From the NCBI RefSeq assembly GCF_013177455.1, contig NZ_CP053660.1:1612001-1676000 (forward strand): 64,000 nucleotides of DNA, read 5' to 3'. How positions within the stretch are numbered: position 1 is the stretch's first letter; each line of letters begins with the position of its first letter. The translations under genes were made by a program, and so were the position numbers. This DNA is from Nocardioides marmotae. Its GTDB lineage: Bacteria > Actinomycetota > Actinomycetes > Propionibacteriales > Nocardioidaceae. The notes under the pieces are model-generated. The model was not told the origin of the DNA. It saw only the letters and a program-made list of their open reading frames with translations, and made no database searches. This document shows positions 1 to 7,926 of the stretch, piece by piece.

Positions 1-243
1 CTCGAGGCCCTCGGGGACCGGGTCGAGCTCTCGGTGCGCGACGAGGGGCCGGGCATCCCGGCCGGCCGGCTCGAGCAGGCGGCCGCGGAGGGCCGGCTCG
101 GGGTGAGCGAGTCGATCCGCGGCCGGGTCGCGGACCTCGGCGGCACGGCCACGCTGACCACCGGGGCCTTCGGCACCGAGTGGGAGATCGTCGTCCCCGT
201 CCGCTTCGACGACGGCGTACCCCCGGGCACGCCCCGGCACTAG
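1..243 (+). CDS. Sensor histidine kinase, C-terminal end (5' truncated by the window)
   Basis: The reading frame is open from base 1 and the gene starts outside the window; only the last 80 residues are visible. They carry the end of a HATPase_c domain: an ATP-binding G1-type motif (DEGPGIP, about residues 14-20 of the fragment) and a later G2-like segment (GRLGVSESIRGRV) followed by an LGG turn. This arrangement is typical of NarL/MacS-type kinases that phosphorylate LuxR-type response regulators. The LuxR-type regulator at 1856-2536 is the obvious candidate partner, although two unrelated genes separate them. The sensor domain and the phospho-accepting His are not visible. Confidence 0.8.
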   Translation, partial: LEALGDRVELSVRDEGPGIPAGRLEQAAAEGRLGVSESIRGRVADLGGTATLTTGAFGTEWEIVVPVRFDDGVPPGTPRH

Positions 244-252
244 TCTCCGGGC

Positions 253-1278
253 GTGCCCGACCAGCCCCGCCCCGTCACCGAGCGCGAGATCACCGCGCCC
301 GTCGCGCTCACGCTGCCCGATGGCCGGCTCAACCCCGAGGCGGTCGGCTGGACCCGCACCCCGCTGGTGGTCACCGACGGCGTCGGCCGCGGCCGCCGCG
401 GCCGGGGCCGGAACAAGCGGTGGGAGTACTGGGCGGTGACCACCCCCGCCCACGTCGTCGCGCTGGTCACCTCCGACATCGACTACGCGGCCGTGCACGG
501 CCTCTGGCTGCTCGACCGGCGCACCGGCGAGGCGGTCGCCCACGACGCGATCGGCGTCACCGGGCGCAGCGCCACCCTGCCCGGCACGCTCGGGGCGGGC
601 CCGGTGCGCTCGCGCACCAAGCAGGTCGTCATCGACGTCGACGAGGTCGCGGGCGGCACCCGCCTGCGGGCCCGCGGCGCGCGGATCGAGGTCGACGTCG
701 TCGCGCACCGTCCCGAGGGCCACGAGAGCCTCGGGGTCGTGGTGCCGTGGACCGACCGGCTCTTCCAGTACACCGTCAAGGACGTCGCCCGCCCCGCGAC
801 CGGCACGATCCGGCTCGACGGGGTCGCCGCCGACGTACCGGCGGGGGAGTCGTGGGCGACCCTCGACCACGGCCGCGGCCGCTGGCCCTACGACGTGCGG
901 TGGAACTGGGGTGCCGGCGCCGGCCGCACCGATGGGCGGGTGATCGGCATCCAGGTCGGCGGGCAGTGGACCGACGGCACCGGCACGGTCGAGAACTCCC
1001 TGTACGTCGACGGCCGGCTGACCAAGATCAGCGAGGAGCTGGTCTGGGACTACGACCGCGAGGACTGGCTGGCGCCCTGGAGCGTCACCGGCGAGACGGT
1101 CGACCTCACGTTCACCCCGTTCCACCTCAAGCGCTCGGTCACCGACCTCAAGGTCTTCGCCTCCCGCACCCACCAGTGCTTCGGGACCTGGGCCGGGCGG
1201 GTGCGCGACGAGAGCGGCGCGTGGGTGCGGGTCGCCGACGTCGTCGGCTGGGCCGAGGACGTCCACAACCGCTGGTGA
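253..1278 (+). CDS. DUF2804 family protein
   Basis: The 341-residue protein matches the DUF2804 family in its N-terminal lead-in, its long beta-rich body and conserved Trp/Asp/Gly patterns such as the WNWGAG segment near residue 218. No enzymatic function is established for the family and none is proposed. The start is GTG, placed because a TAGTCT hexamer at 241-246 lies six bases upstream, the geometry of a leaderless actinobacterial promoter; no Shine-Dalgarno sequence is present. The gene lies between the kinase fragment and a flavin-reductase-like gene. There is no signal peptide or membrane segment, so it is probably cytoplasmic. Confidence 0.8.
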   Translation: MPDQPRPVTEREITAPVALTLPDGRLNPEAVGWTRTPLVVTDGVGRGRRGRGRNKRWEYWAVTTPAHVVALVTSDIDYAAVHGLWLLDRRTGEAVAHDAIGVTGRSATLPGTLGAGPVRSRTKQVVIDVDEVAGGTRLRARGARIEVDVVAHRPEGHESLGVVVPWTDRLFQYTVKDVARPATGTIRLDGVAADVPAGESWATLDHGRGRWPYDVRWNWGAGAGRTDGRVIGIQVGGQWTDGTGTVENSLYVDGRLTKISEELVWDYDREDWLAPWSVTGETVDLTFTPFHLKRSVTDLKVFASRTHQCFGTWAGRVRDESGAWVRVADVVGWAEDVHNRW

Positions 1279-1301
1279 CCGGCTCGCTAGCCTCGGCCCC
1301 G

Positions 1302-1859
1302 ATGACCATCCACGACAGCCACCCCTTCGCCGGCGAGGACGACCCGGTACGTCGCTTCCGCGGCCGCCTCGGCGGCACCGTGACGCTGTGGACCGCCGGG
1401 CCCCCGGAGGACCGGGCGGGCCTGACCGTCACCTCCCTGATGGTCGCCAACGGCGAGACCCCGCGCGTGCTCGCGTTGCTCGACCCCGACGCCGACCTCG
1501 TCGACGCCCTGCGCTCGACCGGCCGCTCGGTGGTCCAGGTGCTGTCCTGGGCCGACCGCGGGCTCGCCGAGATGTTCGCCGGCACGGCCCCGGCGCCCGG
1601 AGGCCTCTTCCGCCAGGCGGCCTTCGAGGACACGGCGTACGGGCCGCGGCTCGCCTCGGCCACGACCTGGGCCGGCCTCGAGCTCGAGGACGAGCGCGAG
1701 GTCGGCTGGTCGGTGCTCGTGACCTGTCGGCTCGTCGAGGCCGTCGCCGGCGAGGACGTCGACCCGCTCGGCCACCGGCGCGGCCGCTGGCTGCGGCTTG
1801 CCCCCGGGACCGGCCCCGGACCCCGCCCCGGACCCGCCCAGGAGAAGGAGACCCGATGA
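1302..1859 (+). CDS. Flavin reductase-like (FMN-binding split-barrel) protein
   Basis: The 185-residue protein resembles the flavin_reductase-like family: an N-terminal beta strand ending in GGTVTLWTA, then LTVTSLMVANGETPRVLALL, which corresponds to the FMN-phosphate-binding S-x-T-S-V-S-type strand of that fold. Such proteins bind FMN and either reduce free flavin with NAD(P)H or serve other flavin-dependent roles; the substrate cannot be read here. The C-terminal 20 residues are Pro/Gly-rich. The ATG start lies eight bases after TAGCCT (1288-1293). Its stop overlaps the start of the response regulator (ATGA), so the two are translationally coupled. Confidence 0.7.
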   Translation: MTIHDSHPFAGEDDPVRRFRGRLGGTVTLWTAGPPEDRAGLTVTSLMVANGETPRVLALLDPDADLVDALRSTGRSVVQVLSWADRGLAEMFAGTAPAPGGLFRQAAFEDTAYGPRLASATTWAGLELEDEREVGWSVLVTCRLVEAVAGEDVDPLGHRRGRWLRLAPGTGPGPRPGPAQEKETR

Positions 1860-2536
1860 GTGCCGCCCCGGCCGAGGAGACGATCGAGCCCATCCGCGTG
1901 ATGGTCGTCGACGACCACCCGATGTGGCGCGACGCCGTCGAGCGCGACCTGCAGCAGGCGGGCTTCGACGTGGTCGCGGTCGCGGCGACCGGCAAGGAGG
2001 CGCTCGCCCGGTTCAAGGCGGCCCGGCCCCAGGTCGTCGTGCTCGACCTGCAGATCCCCGAGCCGGACGGCGTCGGCGTCACCCGCGAGGCGCTCGCCCA
2101 CGACCCCTCGGCGCGGGTGCTGGTGCTCAGCGCCTCCGGCGAGCAGGCCGACGTGCTCGAGGCGGTCAAGGCCGGCGCCACCGGCTACCTGGTCAAGTCC
2201 GCCTCGCGGGAGGAGCTGCTCGACGCCGTACGTCGCGTGGCCCGCGGCGACACCGTCTTCACCCCCGGCCTCGCCGGCCTGGTGCTCGGCGAGTTCCGCC
2301 GGCTCGCGGACCCCTCCGCCTCCGCCGACCCCGCCCAGCCGCAGCTGACCGAGCGGGAGACCGAGGTGCTGAAGATGGTCGCGAAGGGGATGTCGTACAA
2401 GCAGATCGCCGAGCGGCTCGTGCTCTCCCACCGCACGGTGCAGAACCACGTGCAGAACACGCTGCGCAAACTGCAGATGCACAACCGGGTCGAGCTGACC
2501 CGCTGGGCGATCGAGCAGGGGCTGGACTCCGACTGA
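1856..2536 (+). CDS. LuxR/NarL-type response regulator
   Basis: The 226-residue protein has a receiver domain (about residues 13-128) with the acidic pair DD19-20, the predicted phospho-acceptor Asp64 in VVLDLQ and the conserved Lys114 in GYLVKS. A C-terminal LuxR-type helix-turn-helix follows (about 158-222, beginning LTERETEVL and containing the KQIAERL and SHRTVQNH helices). It should bind DNA as a dimer after phosphorylation, probably by the kinase whose end lies at 1-243. The start is ATG, with a strong purine-rich ribosome site (GGAGAAGGAG) just upstream inside the preceding gene and a 4-bp ATGA overlap with it. Confidence 0.93.
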   Translation: MSAAPAEETIEPIRVMVVDDHPMWRDAVERDLQQAGFDVVAVAATGKEALARFKAARPQVVVLDLQIPEPDGVGVTREALAHDPSARVLVLSASGEQADVLEAVKAGATGYLVKSASREELLDAVRRVARGDTVFTPGLAGLVLGEFRRLADPSASADPAQPQLTERETEVLKMVAKGMSYKQIAERLVLSHRTVQNHVQNTLRKLQMHNRVELTRWAIEQGLDSD

Positions 2537-2548
2537 CCGGCCGCCCGG

Positions 2549-3760
2549 TCAGGAGCCGCGGGCCGGGTGCGGCTTGCCGCCGCCGGGGGAGGCGTCGACG
2601 AGGTCGTGCTGGACGCCGTACCGCGTGCGGAGCCGCTGGTCCTGCGCCTCGCGGTACCGCTCGCCCATCCGCGTGCGCGGCCCGAGGGTGAACGGCACCC
2701 GGTCGAGGGCGGCGTTGAGGCCGCCGATCACCGGCCCGGCGGCGCGGACGAGGTGCTTGAGGCGGGTGTCGGCGACGCCGAGCTCGTCGGCGATGCCGTC
2801 GCCGATGAAGACGCGCTCCAGCGCGGCGACGACCTTCGGCGCGGCCGGGTGCAGTCGCGCGGGCACGAGCTGCTCGATCTCGGGCACGAGGAACTCGCTG
2901 TTGATCGCGCCGACCAGCTCGCGGCAGTACTCGTCGACCGGCGGGCGGGTGAGCAGGTAGATCCCCTCGAGCGCCTCCTGCTCGGCCTCGTCGGTGGGCA
3001 GCAGGCTCGCGTCGATCCCGAGCAGGTGGCCGATGTAGCGCCAGCGGGCGTAGTACGCCGCCTGCTCGTGCGGGCGGTACGGCGCGCCGATCGCGCGCAT
3101 GCCGCGCAGCGGGATCAGGCAGAACTCGATGAGGGTGTAGGCGAGGTAGGACTGGCAGATCGGCACGCCCCACGCCTCGGTGTCCCAGCGCTCGTCGCGC
3201 AGCAGGGACCGGCGGACGAGCGCGTGGATGATCCGCACGCGCACGGTCAGCTCGAAGCCCTCCTCGTGCCGCCCGAGCCCGCCCTGCTGGTTGGCCGCGA
3301 CCAGCCACGAGGCGACCTCGATGGTGCGCATCCCGGCGTTCTCGATGTAGCGGCCCGTCATCTCCAGGGGGCGCGAGGCCGCGGAGTTGGCGTAGCCGCT
3401 GACCAGCGACGCCGCGCCGAGGACGATGCCGGCCTGCCGGGTGTAGCGCCCCAGGTGCACCGTCGCGCGGTCGATCGCGTCGAGGTCGACCCAGTCGGGG
3501 GTGTCGTCGAGCTGGGCGAAGAGCGCCCGCAGCGACTCCGGGGCGTCCGGCACCGCGTCGATGCCCTGCCGGCACGCCGTGCGCAGCATCCGCATGCCCT
3601 TGCCGTGGCCGATCCGCGCGAGGTCGTCGACGAAGGCGTCGGCGAGCGGGTCGCCGTCCCACATGGCGGCGACGTACGTCGAGGCGAGCTGCGGGTAGCG
3701 CTGCTCGGCGAGCTCGACGTGGCGCAGGGTGGTGGGCCGCGGGTGGCCGGTCGCTTGCAT
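2549..3760 (-). CDS. Oxygenase MpaB family protein (DUF2236)
   Basis: This 403-residue protein belongs to the DUF2236/MpaB-type oxygenase family, heme-dependent enzymes related to the latex clearing protein and to fungal MpaB. It shows the family pattern of a His-containing helix (RVRIIHALVRR, about residues 173-183) and a second block, SYLAYTLIEF, downstream. There is no obvious signal peptide. The ATG start lies seven bases after TAGGCT (minus strand, 3773-3768). It is transcribed divergently from a TetR-family gene, a frequent pairing, and a dyad operator occupies the shared region, so repression by that regulator is likely. The substrate is unknown. Confidence 0.85.
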   Translation of the reverse strand: MQATGHPRPTTLRHVELAEQRYPQLASTYVAAMWDGDPLADAFVDDLARIGHGKGMRMLRTACRQGIDAVPDAPESLRALFAQLDDTPDWVDLDAIDRATVHLGRYTRQAGIVLGAASLVSGYANSAASRPLEMTGRYIENAGMRTIEVASWLVAANQQGGLGRHEEGFELTVRVRIIHALVRRSLLRDERWDTEAWGVPICQSYLAYTLIEFCLIPLRGMRAIGAPYRPHEQAAYYARWRYIGHLLGIDASLLPTDEAEQEALEGIYLLTRPPVDEYCRELVGAINSEFLVPEIEQLVPARLHPAAPKVVAALERVFIGDGIADELGVADTRLKHLVRAAGPVIGGLNAALDRVPFTLGPRTRMGERYREAQDQRLRTRYGVQHDLVDASPGGGKPHPARGS

Positions 3761-3772
3761 GCCAGCGAGCCT

Positions 3773-3806
3773 AGAAGTGAGGATGTCTCACCTTCCATTC
3801 ACTTCT
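3773..3806. promoter_or_regulatory. Dyad operator between the MpaB-type oxygenase and TetR genes
   Basis: AGAAGTGA (3773-3780) and TCACTTCT (3799-3806) form a perfect 8-bp inverted repeat with an 18-bp centre. Inside it lies a second repeat, GTGAG-N5-CTCAC (3777-3791). The left edge touches the TAGGCT -10 element of the oxygenase promoter. The position and symmetry fit autorepression and oxygenase repression by the adjacent TetR protein. The binding itself is inferred. Confidence 0.65.
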
Positions 3807-3830
3807 CGGCCGGCCCCGGAGGTCTCCCGC

Positions 3831-4436
3831 GTGGCGCACAAGCAGCGGATCCGACCGACCCAGCAGCGCGCGGTGCAGATGCGGCGGACGCTCCTCGACG
3901 CCGCGCTTCACCTTCTGGAGGAGCGCGGGGCGCAGCGGTTGACGACCACCGCGATCGTCGAGCGCGCCCACGTCAGCACCGGGACCTTCTACCGCTACTT
4001 CAACGACAAGGCCGAGATCATCACCGCGCTGCGCGACGAGGCGGTCGCCGCGGTCGACCGCGACCTGCGGGAGGCGGTGGTGCGCGCGCTGGACCTGAGC
4101 CTGGACGACGCCGTGCGCGAGATCGTGGCCACGCTCGTGACCGGCTTCGAGCAGCACGGCCCGGTGGTGCTCGCGATGGTCGACGCCCAGCCCGGCGGCA
4201 GCAACGCCAACGTGCTCCCCGAGATCGAGCGCGACCTCTTCCAGCTCGCCGCGGTGATCCCGCGGCGCCACCTGCCCGACGTACCTCCCGAACGGCTGGA
4301 GGCGCTGGTGTTCATGACGATGGGCGTCGTCGTGGCGACCGCGCTGCGCATCGCGCTGTTCCGCCCGCCCGGCTCGGACCGGGAGGCGCTGGTCGACGTG
4401 GCGACGACGATGCTGGTGGCCGGCCTGCGCTCGTGA
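3831..4436 (+). CDS. TetR family transcriptional regulator
   Basis: The 201-residue protein begins with a basic arm and a TetR_N helix-turn-helix (about residues 14-62) with the typical TTTAIVERAHVSTGTFYRYF core, followed by an all-helical ligand-binding domain. I chose the GTG at 3831 because GGAGG lies eight bases upstream. The in-frame ATG at 3783 would place the inverted-repeat operator inside the coding sequence and has no ribosome site. It probably represses the divergent oxygenase gene and itself. The inducer cannot be predicted from sequence. Confidence 0.88.
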   Translation: MAHKQRIRPTQQRAVQMRRTLLDAALHLLEERGAQRLTTTAIVERAHVSTGTFYRYFNDKAEIITALRDEAVAAVDRDLREAVVRALDLSLDDAVREIVATLVTGFEQHGPVVLAMVDAQPGGSNANVLPEIERDLFQLAAVIPRRHLPDVPPERLEALVFMTMGVVVATALRIALFRPPGSDREALVDVATTMLVAGLRS

Positions 4437-4461
4437 GCGGCGCGGTCGGTAGGTTCCCGTC

Positions 4462-5370
4462 ATGGCCGATGCGACGGGTGAGCTGCTGGCGATCGCCGAC
4501 GAGCTCTACGCCCTCGACCTCGCGGAGTTCACCCCGGCCCGCGACGCCCGCGCCAAGGAGCTCAAGGGGACCGACCTCGCCAAGCCGGTGAAGTCGCTGC
4601 GCAAGCCGTCCACGGCGGCGTGGGTCGTCAACCTGCTCGTGCGGCACGAGACCGAGCAGGTCGACCAGGTGCTCGCCGTCGGGGCGGCCCTGCGCGCGGC
4701 GCAGGCCTCGATGTCGGCCGACGAGCTGCGCACGCTCACCAAGCAGCGCCGCCAGCTCACCGCCGCGGTCACCAGCCAGGCCCGCGCGGTCGCCAAGGAG
4801 CGCGGCGTACGCGTCACCGACGCGGTCGCCGACCAGGTCGCCGCCACCCTGACCGCCGCGATGGTCGACGAGGGCTGCGCGAAGGCGGTGCGCAGCGGGC
4901 TGCTCGTCACCACGATCGAGGCCACGGGCGTCGACGAGGTGGACGCCGGCGCGGCGGTCGCGCTCCCCGAGGCGCTCGGCTTCGCCGCGGTGCCGCGCGC
5001 GTCGGTGACCGCCGCCCCGCCGCCGTCCCGGCCCCAGCTCGAGGTCGTCCCCGACCCCGAGGCCGACCTCAAGGTGCGACGCGCCGCCGAGGCGGAGCTC
5101 GCCCGGGCCGAGGCCGAGCTCGCCGACGCGCAGACGGGGCTGGACGAGGCGGGGGAGGAGGTCTCCCGCCTGGAGGCCCGCGGGCTGCAGCTCCAGGCCG
5201 AGATCGACGAGCTCCGCTCGCGGATCGCCGAGCTCGAGGAGGAGCACGACGCCCTCGACGAGGAGCTCGCCGAGGCCGAGGACACCCGCGACGAGGCCCG
5301 CGCCTCCCTCGACGACCTCACCCGCGCCCGAGACGCGGCTCGTGATGCCCTGGACCGGCTGTCGGGATAG
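4462..5370 (+). CDS. Conserved hypothetical protein with C-terminal coiled coil
   Basis: The 302-residue protein has no recognised catalytic domain. The N-terminal half contains a conserved-looking stretch (LAKPVKSLRKPSTAAWVVNLL) and helical segments. Residues about 200-300 form a long heptad-rich coiled coil of Ala, Glu, Leu and Arg. There is no signal peptide or membrane segment. The ATG start is six bases after TAGGTT (4450-4455), so the transcript is probably leaderless. The final codons and the stop lie inside the first copy of the palindromic repeat at 5361-5432. By eye this resembles hypothetical proteins of other actinobacteria; no function is proposed. Confidence 0.75.
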   Translation: MADATGELLAIADELYALDLAEFTPARDARAKELKGTDLAKPVKSLRKPSTAAWVVNLLVRHETEQVDQVLAVGAALRAAQASMSADELRTLTKQRRQLTAAVTSQARAVAKERGVRVTDAVADQVAATLTAAMVDEGCAKAVRSGLLVTTIEATGVDEVDAGAAVALPEALGFAAVPRASVTAAPPPSRPQLEVVPDPEADLKVRRAAEAELARAEAELADAQTGLDEAGEEVSRLEARGLQLQAEIDELRSRIAELEEEHDALDEELAEAEDTRDEARASLDDLTRARDAARDALDRLSG

Positions 5371-5432
5371 TCCGACACGCACGCGCCCTTTCGCGGGTCG
5401 GTGAGGGCGCTGGTGTGGCGGACTATCCCGAC
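5361..5432. repeat. Palindromic 72-bp repeat, copy 1
   Basis: Arms 5361-5389 and 5404-5432 are inverted repeats matching at 25 of 29 positions, with 14 perfect outer base pairs beginning GTCGGGATAGTCCG, around a 14-nt centre. It is nearly identical to the copy at 5492-5562. It overlaps the stop codon of the preceding gene and lies between convergent genes, so it could act as a bidirectional terminator or be a REP/MITE-like element. Confidence 0.85.
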
Positions 5433-5491
5433 AGGGAGGGCCCCGCCCCGCCCCGTGTCCGCGACGCGGCCGATCGGCGCTGGACGGGCCC

Positions 5492-5562
5492 TCGGGGTAG
5501 TCCGACACGCACGCGCCCTTTCGGGGGTCGGTGAGGGCGCTGGTGTGGCGGACTATCCCGAC
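5492..5562. repeat. Palindromic repeat, copy 2
   Basis: This is a second copy of the element at 5361-5432, differing at about three positions over 75 bp and in the same orientation, with 59 bp of unrelated sequence between the copies. The ends again form a stem (TCGGGGTAGTCCG against CGGACTATCCCGA). It lies 48 bp beyond the 3' end of glpK. Confidence 0.85.
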
Positions 5563-5610
5563 AGGAGCGACCACCCCGACGGAGCGACCCGACCCGCCCC
5601 CAGGAGCGGA

Positions 5611-7086
5611 TCAGACGAGCGCCCAGCCCTTGGAGCGCTCGACAGCGGCGCGCCAGCGCGCGTGGGCGGAGTCGTACGCCGTGCGGTCGCGGCCGGGGGT
5701 GAAGGAGCGGTCGAGGGCCCAGGTGTCGCGCAGCTCGTCGGTGGAGGACCACACGCCGGTGCCGAGCCCGGCGAGGAAGGCCGCGCCGAGGGCGGTGGTC
5801 TCGACCAGCCGGGGCCGCTCGACGGGGACGCCGATCTGGTCGGCCTGCACCTGGCAGAGCAGGTCGTTGGCGGAGGCGCCGCCGTCGACGCGCAGCGAGG
5901 ACAGCGCGGCGGGCATGGTCTCGAGGACGTCGCGGACCTCGAAGGCGATCGCCTCGAGGGTGGCCCGGACGAGGTGGGCGCGGGTGGTGCCGCGGGTGAC
6001 GCCGATGATCAGCCCGCGGGCGTGGGGGTCCCAGTCCGGCGCGCCGAGCCCGGTGAGCGCGGGGACGAAGACCACGCCCTCGGAGGAGGGGACGGTGGCG
6101 GCGATCGCGGCGGTCTCGGCGGCCGACCCGACGATCTGGAGCCCGTCGCGCAGCCACTGCACCGCGGCGCCGGTCACGAAGATCGCGCCCTCGAGGGCGT
6201 AGGTCAGCTCGCCGTCGGGGGAGCGCCACGCGGCGGTCGAGAGCAGGCCGGCGTCGGAGCGGGGCAGCTCGGTGCCGCAGTTGGTGAGGATGAACGAGCC
6301 GGTGCCGTAGGTGCACTTGGAGTCGCCGACGTCGAAGCAGGTCTGCCCGAAGAGCGCCGACTGCTGGTCGCCGGCGAGGCCGGCGATCGGCAGCGAGAGG
6401 TCGAGGAAGGAGCGGGGGTCGGTCACGGCGAGCTCGCCCCAGTTGGGCACCAGGTCGGGCAGCGCGTCGCGCGGCACGCCGAACAGCGAGCACAGCTCCT
6501 CGCTCCAGTCGCCGGTGGAGAGGTCCATCAGCAGCGTGCGGCAGGCGTTGGAGACGTCGGTGACGTGGTGCAGGCCGCGCGTCATCCGGGCGACGAGGTA
6601 GGAGTCGACCGTCCCGACGGCGTACCGGCCGTCCTCGACGAGCGCCCAGGTGTGTGGCTCGTGCTCGGCGATCCAGGCCAGCTTGGTGCCCGAGAAGTAC
6701 GGGTCGAGCCGCAGCCCGGTCAGCTCGGTGACCCGCTCCTCGTGGCCGGCCTCGCGCAGCCGGGTGCAGACGTCGGCGGTGCGGCGGTCCTGCCAGACGA
6801 TGGCGCGGCGCGGCGAGCCGAGCGTCTCGCGGTCCCACAGCAGCACGGTCTCGCGCTGGTTGGTGATGCCGATGCCCTCGAGCTCGGCGCGGTCGACCTG
6901 CGCGAGCACCTCGCGGCACGCCTCGAGCGTGGCCTGCCAGATCTCCTCGGGGGAGTGCTCGACCCACCCGGGCCGGGGGAAGTGCTGGGCGAACTCCTGG
7001 TAGCCCTTGGCGGCGATCCGCCCGTCGCGGGTGACGACGACCGCGGTGACGCCGGTGGTGCCGGCGTCGATCGCGAGGATGCTCAC
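5611..7086 (-). CDS. glpK: Glycerol kinase
   Basis: The 491-residue FGGY-family kinase phosphorylates glycerol to sn-glycerol 3-phosphate with ATP in the cytoplasm. The N-terminal phosphate-binding motif DAGTTG is at about residues 7-12. The glycerol-contacting NQRET and IVWQDRR segments, the catalytic Asp in AGDQQSALFGQ and the ADP-binding DGGASANDLL block are all present, and the length is normal. The GTG at 7086 was chosen because it starts at the ILAIDAGTTG strand and overlaps the stop of the upstream DUF1028 gene (GTGA). No glpF or glpD lies next to it, so the glycerol pathway is split in this genome. Confidence 0.95.
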   Translation of the reverse strand: MSILAIDAGTTGVTAVVVTRDGRIAAKGYQEFAQHFPRPGWVEHSPEEIWQATLEACREVLAQVDRAELEGIGITNQRETVLLWDRETLGSPRRAIVWQDRRTADVCTRLREAGHEERVTELTGLRLDPYFSGTKLAWIAEHEPHTWALVEDGRYAVGTVDSYLVARMTRGLHHVTDVSNACRTLLMDLSTGDWSEELCSLFGVPRDALPDLVPNWGELAVTDPRSFLDLSLPIAGLAGDQQSALFGQTCFDVGDSKCTYGTGSFILTNCGTELPRSDAGLLSTAAWRSPDGELTYALEGAIFVTGAAVQWLRDGLQIVGSAAETAAIAATVPSSEGVVFVPALTGLGAPDWDPHARGLIIGVTRGTTRAHLVRATLEAIAFEVRDVLETMPAALSSLRVDGGASANDLLCQVQADQIGVPVERPRLVETTALGAAFLAGLGTGVWSSTDELRDTWALDRSFTPGRDRTAYDSAHARWRAAVERSKGWALV

Positions 7087-7901
7087 GCCTGGCCCCGCAC
7101 GATCGCCAGCACCTGCTGGTCGATCCACGCCAGGTCCGGGTCGACGCGCATCTCGTAGTTCTCGGTGCCGACCCAGGCGGCGAAGTCGCGGTGGCCGCGC
7201 TCGCCGGCCCATGTCTCGAGCTCGCGGCGCAGCTCGTCGTCGACGGCGACCTTCTCCTCCTCGGTCGAGGCGGTCAGGTAGAGGTCGTTGAGGTCGAGCA
7301 GCCGGGCCAGCTCGGTGACCGGCGCGGCATGGTCGTCGACGCGGAGGTCGACGGCGATGTCGTCGCCGCCGGCGTACCCCGCTCCCTCGCTGACCACCAG
7401 CAGGGCCGCCGACTGCCGCCCGCGCTTGTCGCCGCCGGCCTCGTCGCCCGCGGCCAGGGCCGCCAGCAGCCGCCGGGCCAGGGGAGCGGCGGGGTCGGAC
7501 CCCTCGAACGCGCGCTGCATGGCCTCGACGACCTCGGGCCCGGTGAGCACGTTGCCCTGCACGGCGTACCCCTCGCCGGTCGCCCCGCCCGCCCAGTCCA
7601 GGCAGGCCTCGCCGGTGTGGGTCGCGGCGTTCCCGTCGACGTCGACGATCCCGACCTGCCGGTCGGCGCGCCCGTCGTCCTCCTCCAGCAGCCGGTCCAG
7701 CGCCACCTGGGCCGTGGCGCCCTCGTCGAGGTGGGACAGCGCGATGCCCTTGTACGCCACGTTGGCGTCGGCCTGGGTCGCGATCGCGCCGACCTCGGCG
7801 ACCGCGGCGGGCACGACCGCCCCGACCGCGAGGAACTTCGAGGCGACGGCGACCCCCCAGGACTCACCGTCGGCGGAGCGGGCCACGATCGAGAACGTCA
7901 T
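7083..7901 (-). CDS. DUF1028 family protein (Ntn-hydrolase-like fold)
   Basis: The 272-residue protein has the DUF1028 pattern: N-terminal TFSIVARS followed by GVAVASKFLAVGAVVP and an ATQADANVAYKG block. The family is assigned to the Ntn-hydrolase fold, with Thr2 as the possible exposed nucleophile after Met removal. Its substrate is not known. The C-terminal 80 residues include an acidic helical segment. ATG is six bases after TACCCT (minus strand, 7913-7908), so the transcript is likely leaderless and runs on into glpK through a 4-bp GTGA overlap. Confidence 0.82.
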   Translation of the reverse strand: MTFSIVARSADGESWGVAVASKFLAVGAVVPAAVAEVGAIATQADANVAYKGIALSHLDEGATAQVALDRLLEEDDGRADRQVGIVDVDGNAATHTGEACLDWAGGATGEGYAVQGNVLTGPEVVEAMQRAFEGSDPAAPLARRLLAALAAGDEAGGDKRGRQSAALLVVSEGAGYAGGDDIAVDLRVDDHAAPVTELARLLDLNDLYLTASTEEEKVAVDDELRRELETWAGERGHRDFAAWVGTENYEMRVDPDLAWIDQQVLAIVRGQA

Positions 7902-7926
7902 GGCGGGAGGGTAGCGAGCAACACGC

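Noticed and set aside
3783..3831. Upstream ATG for the TetR gene
   Set aside because: It would put the operator inside the gene and has no ribosome site, while GGAGG precedes GTG 3831.
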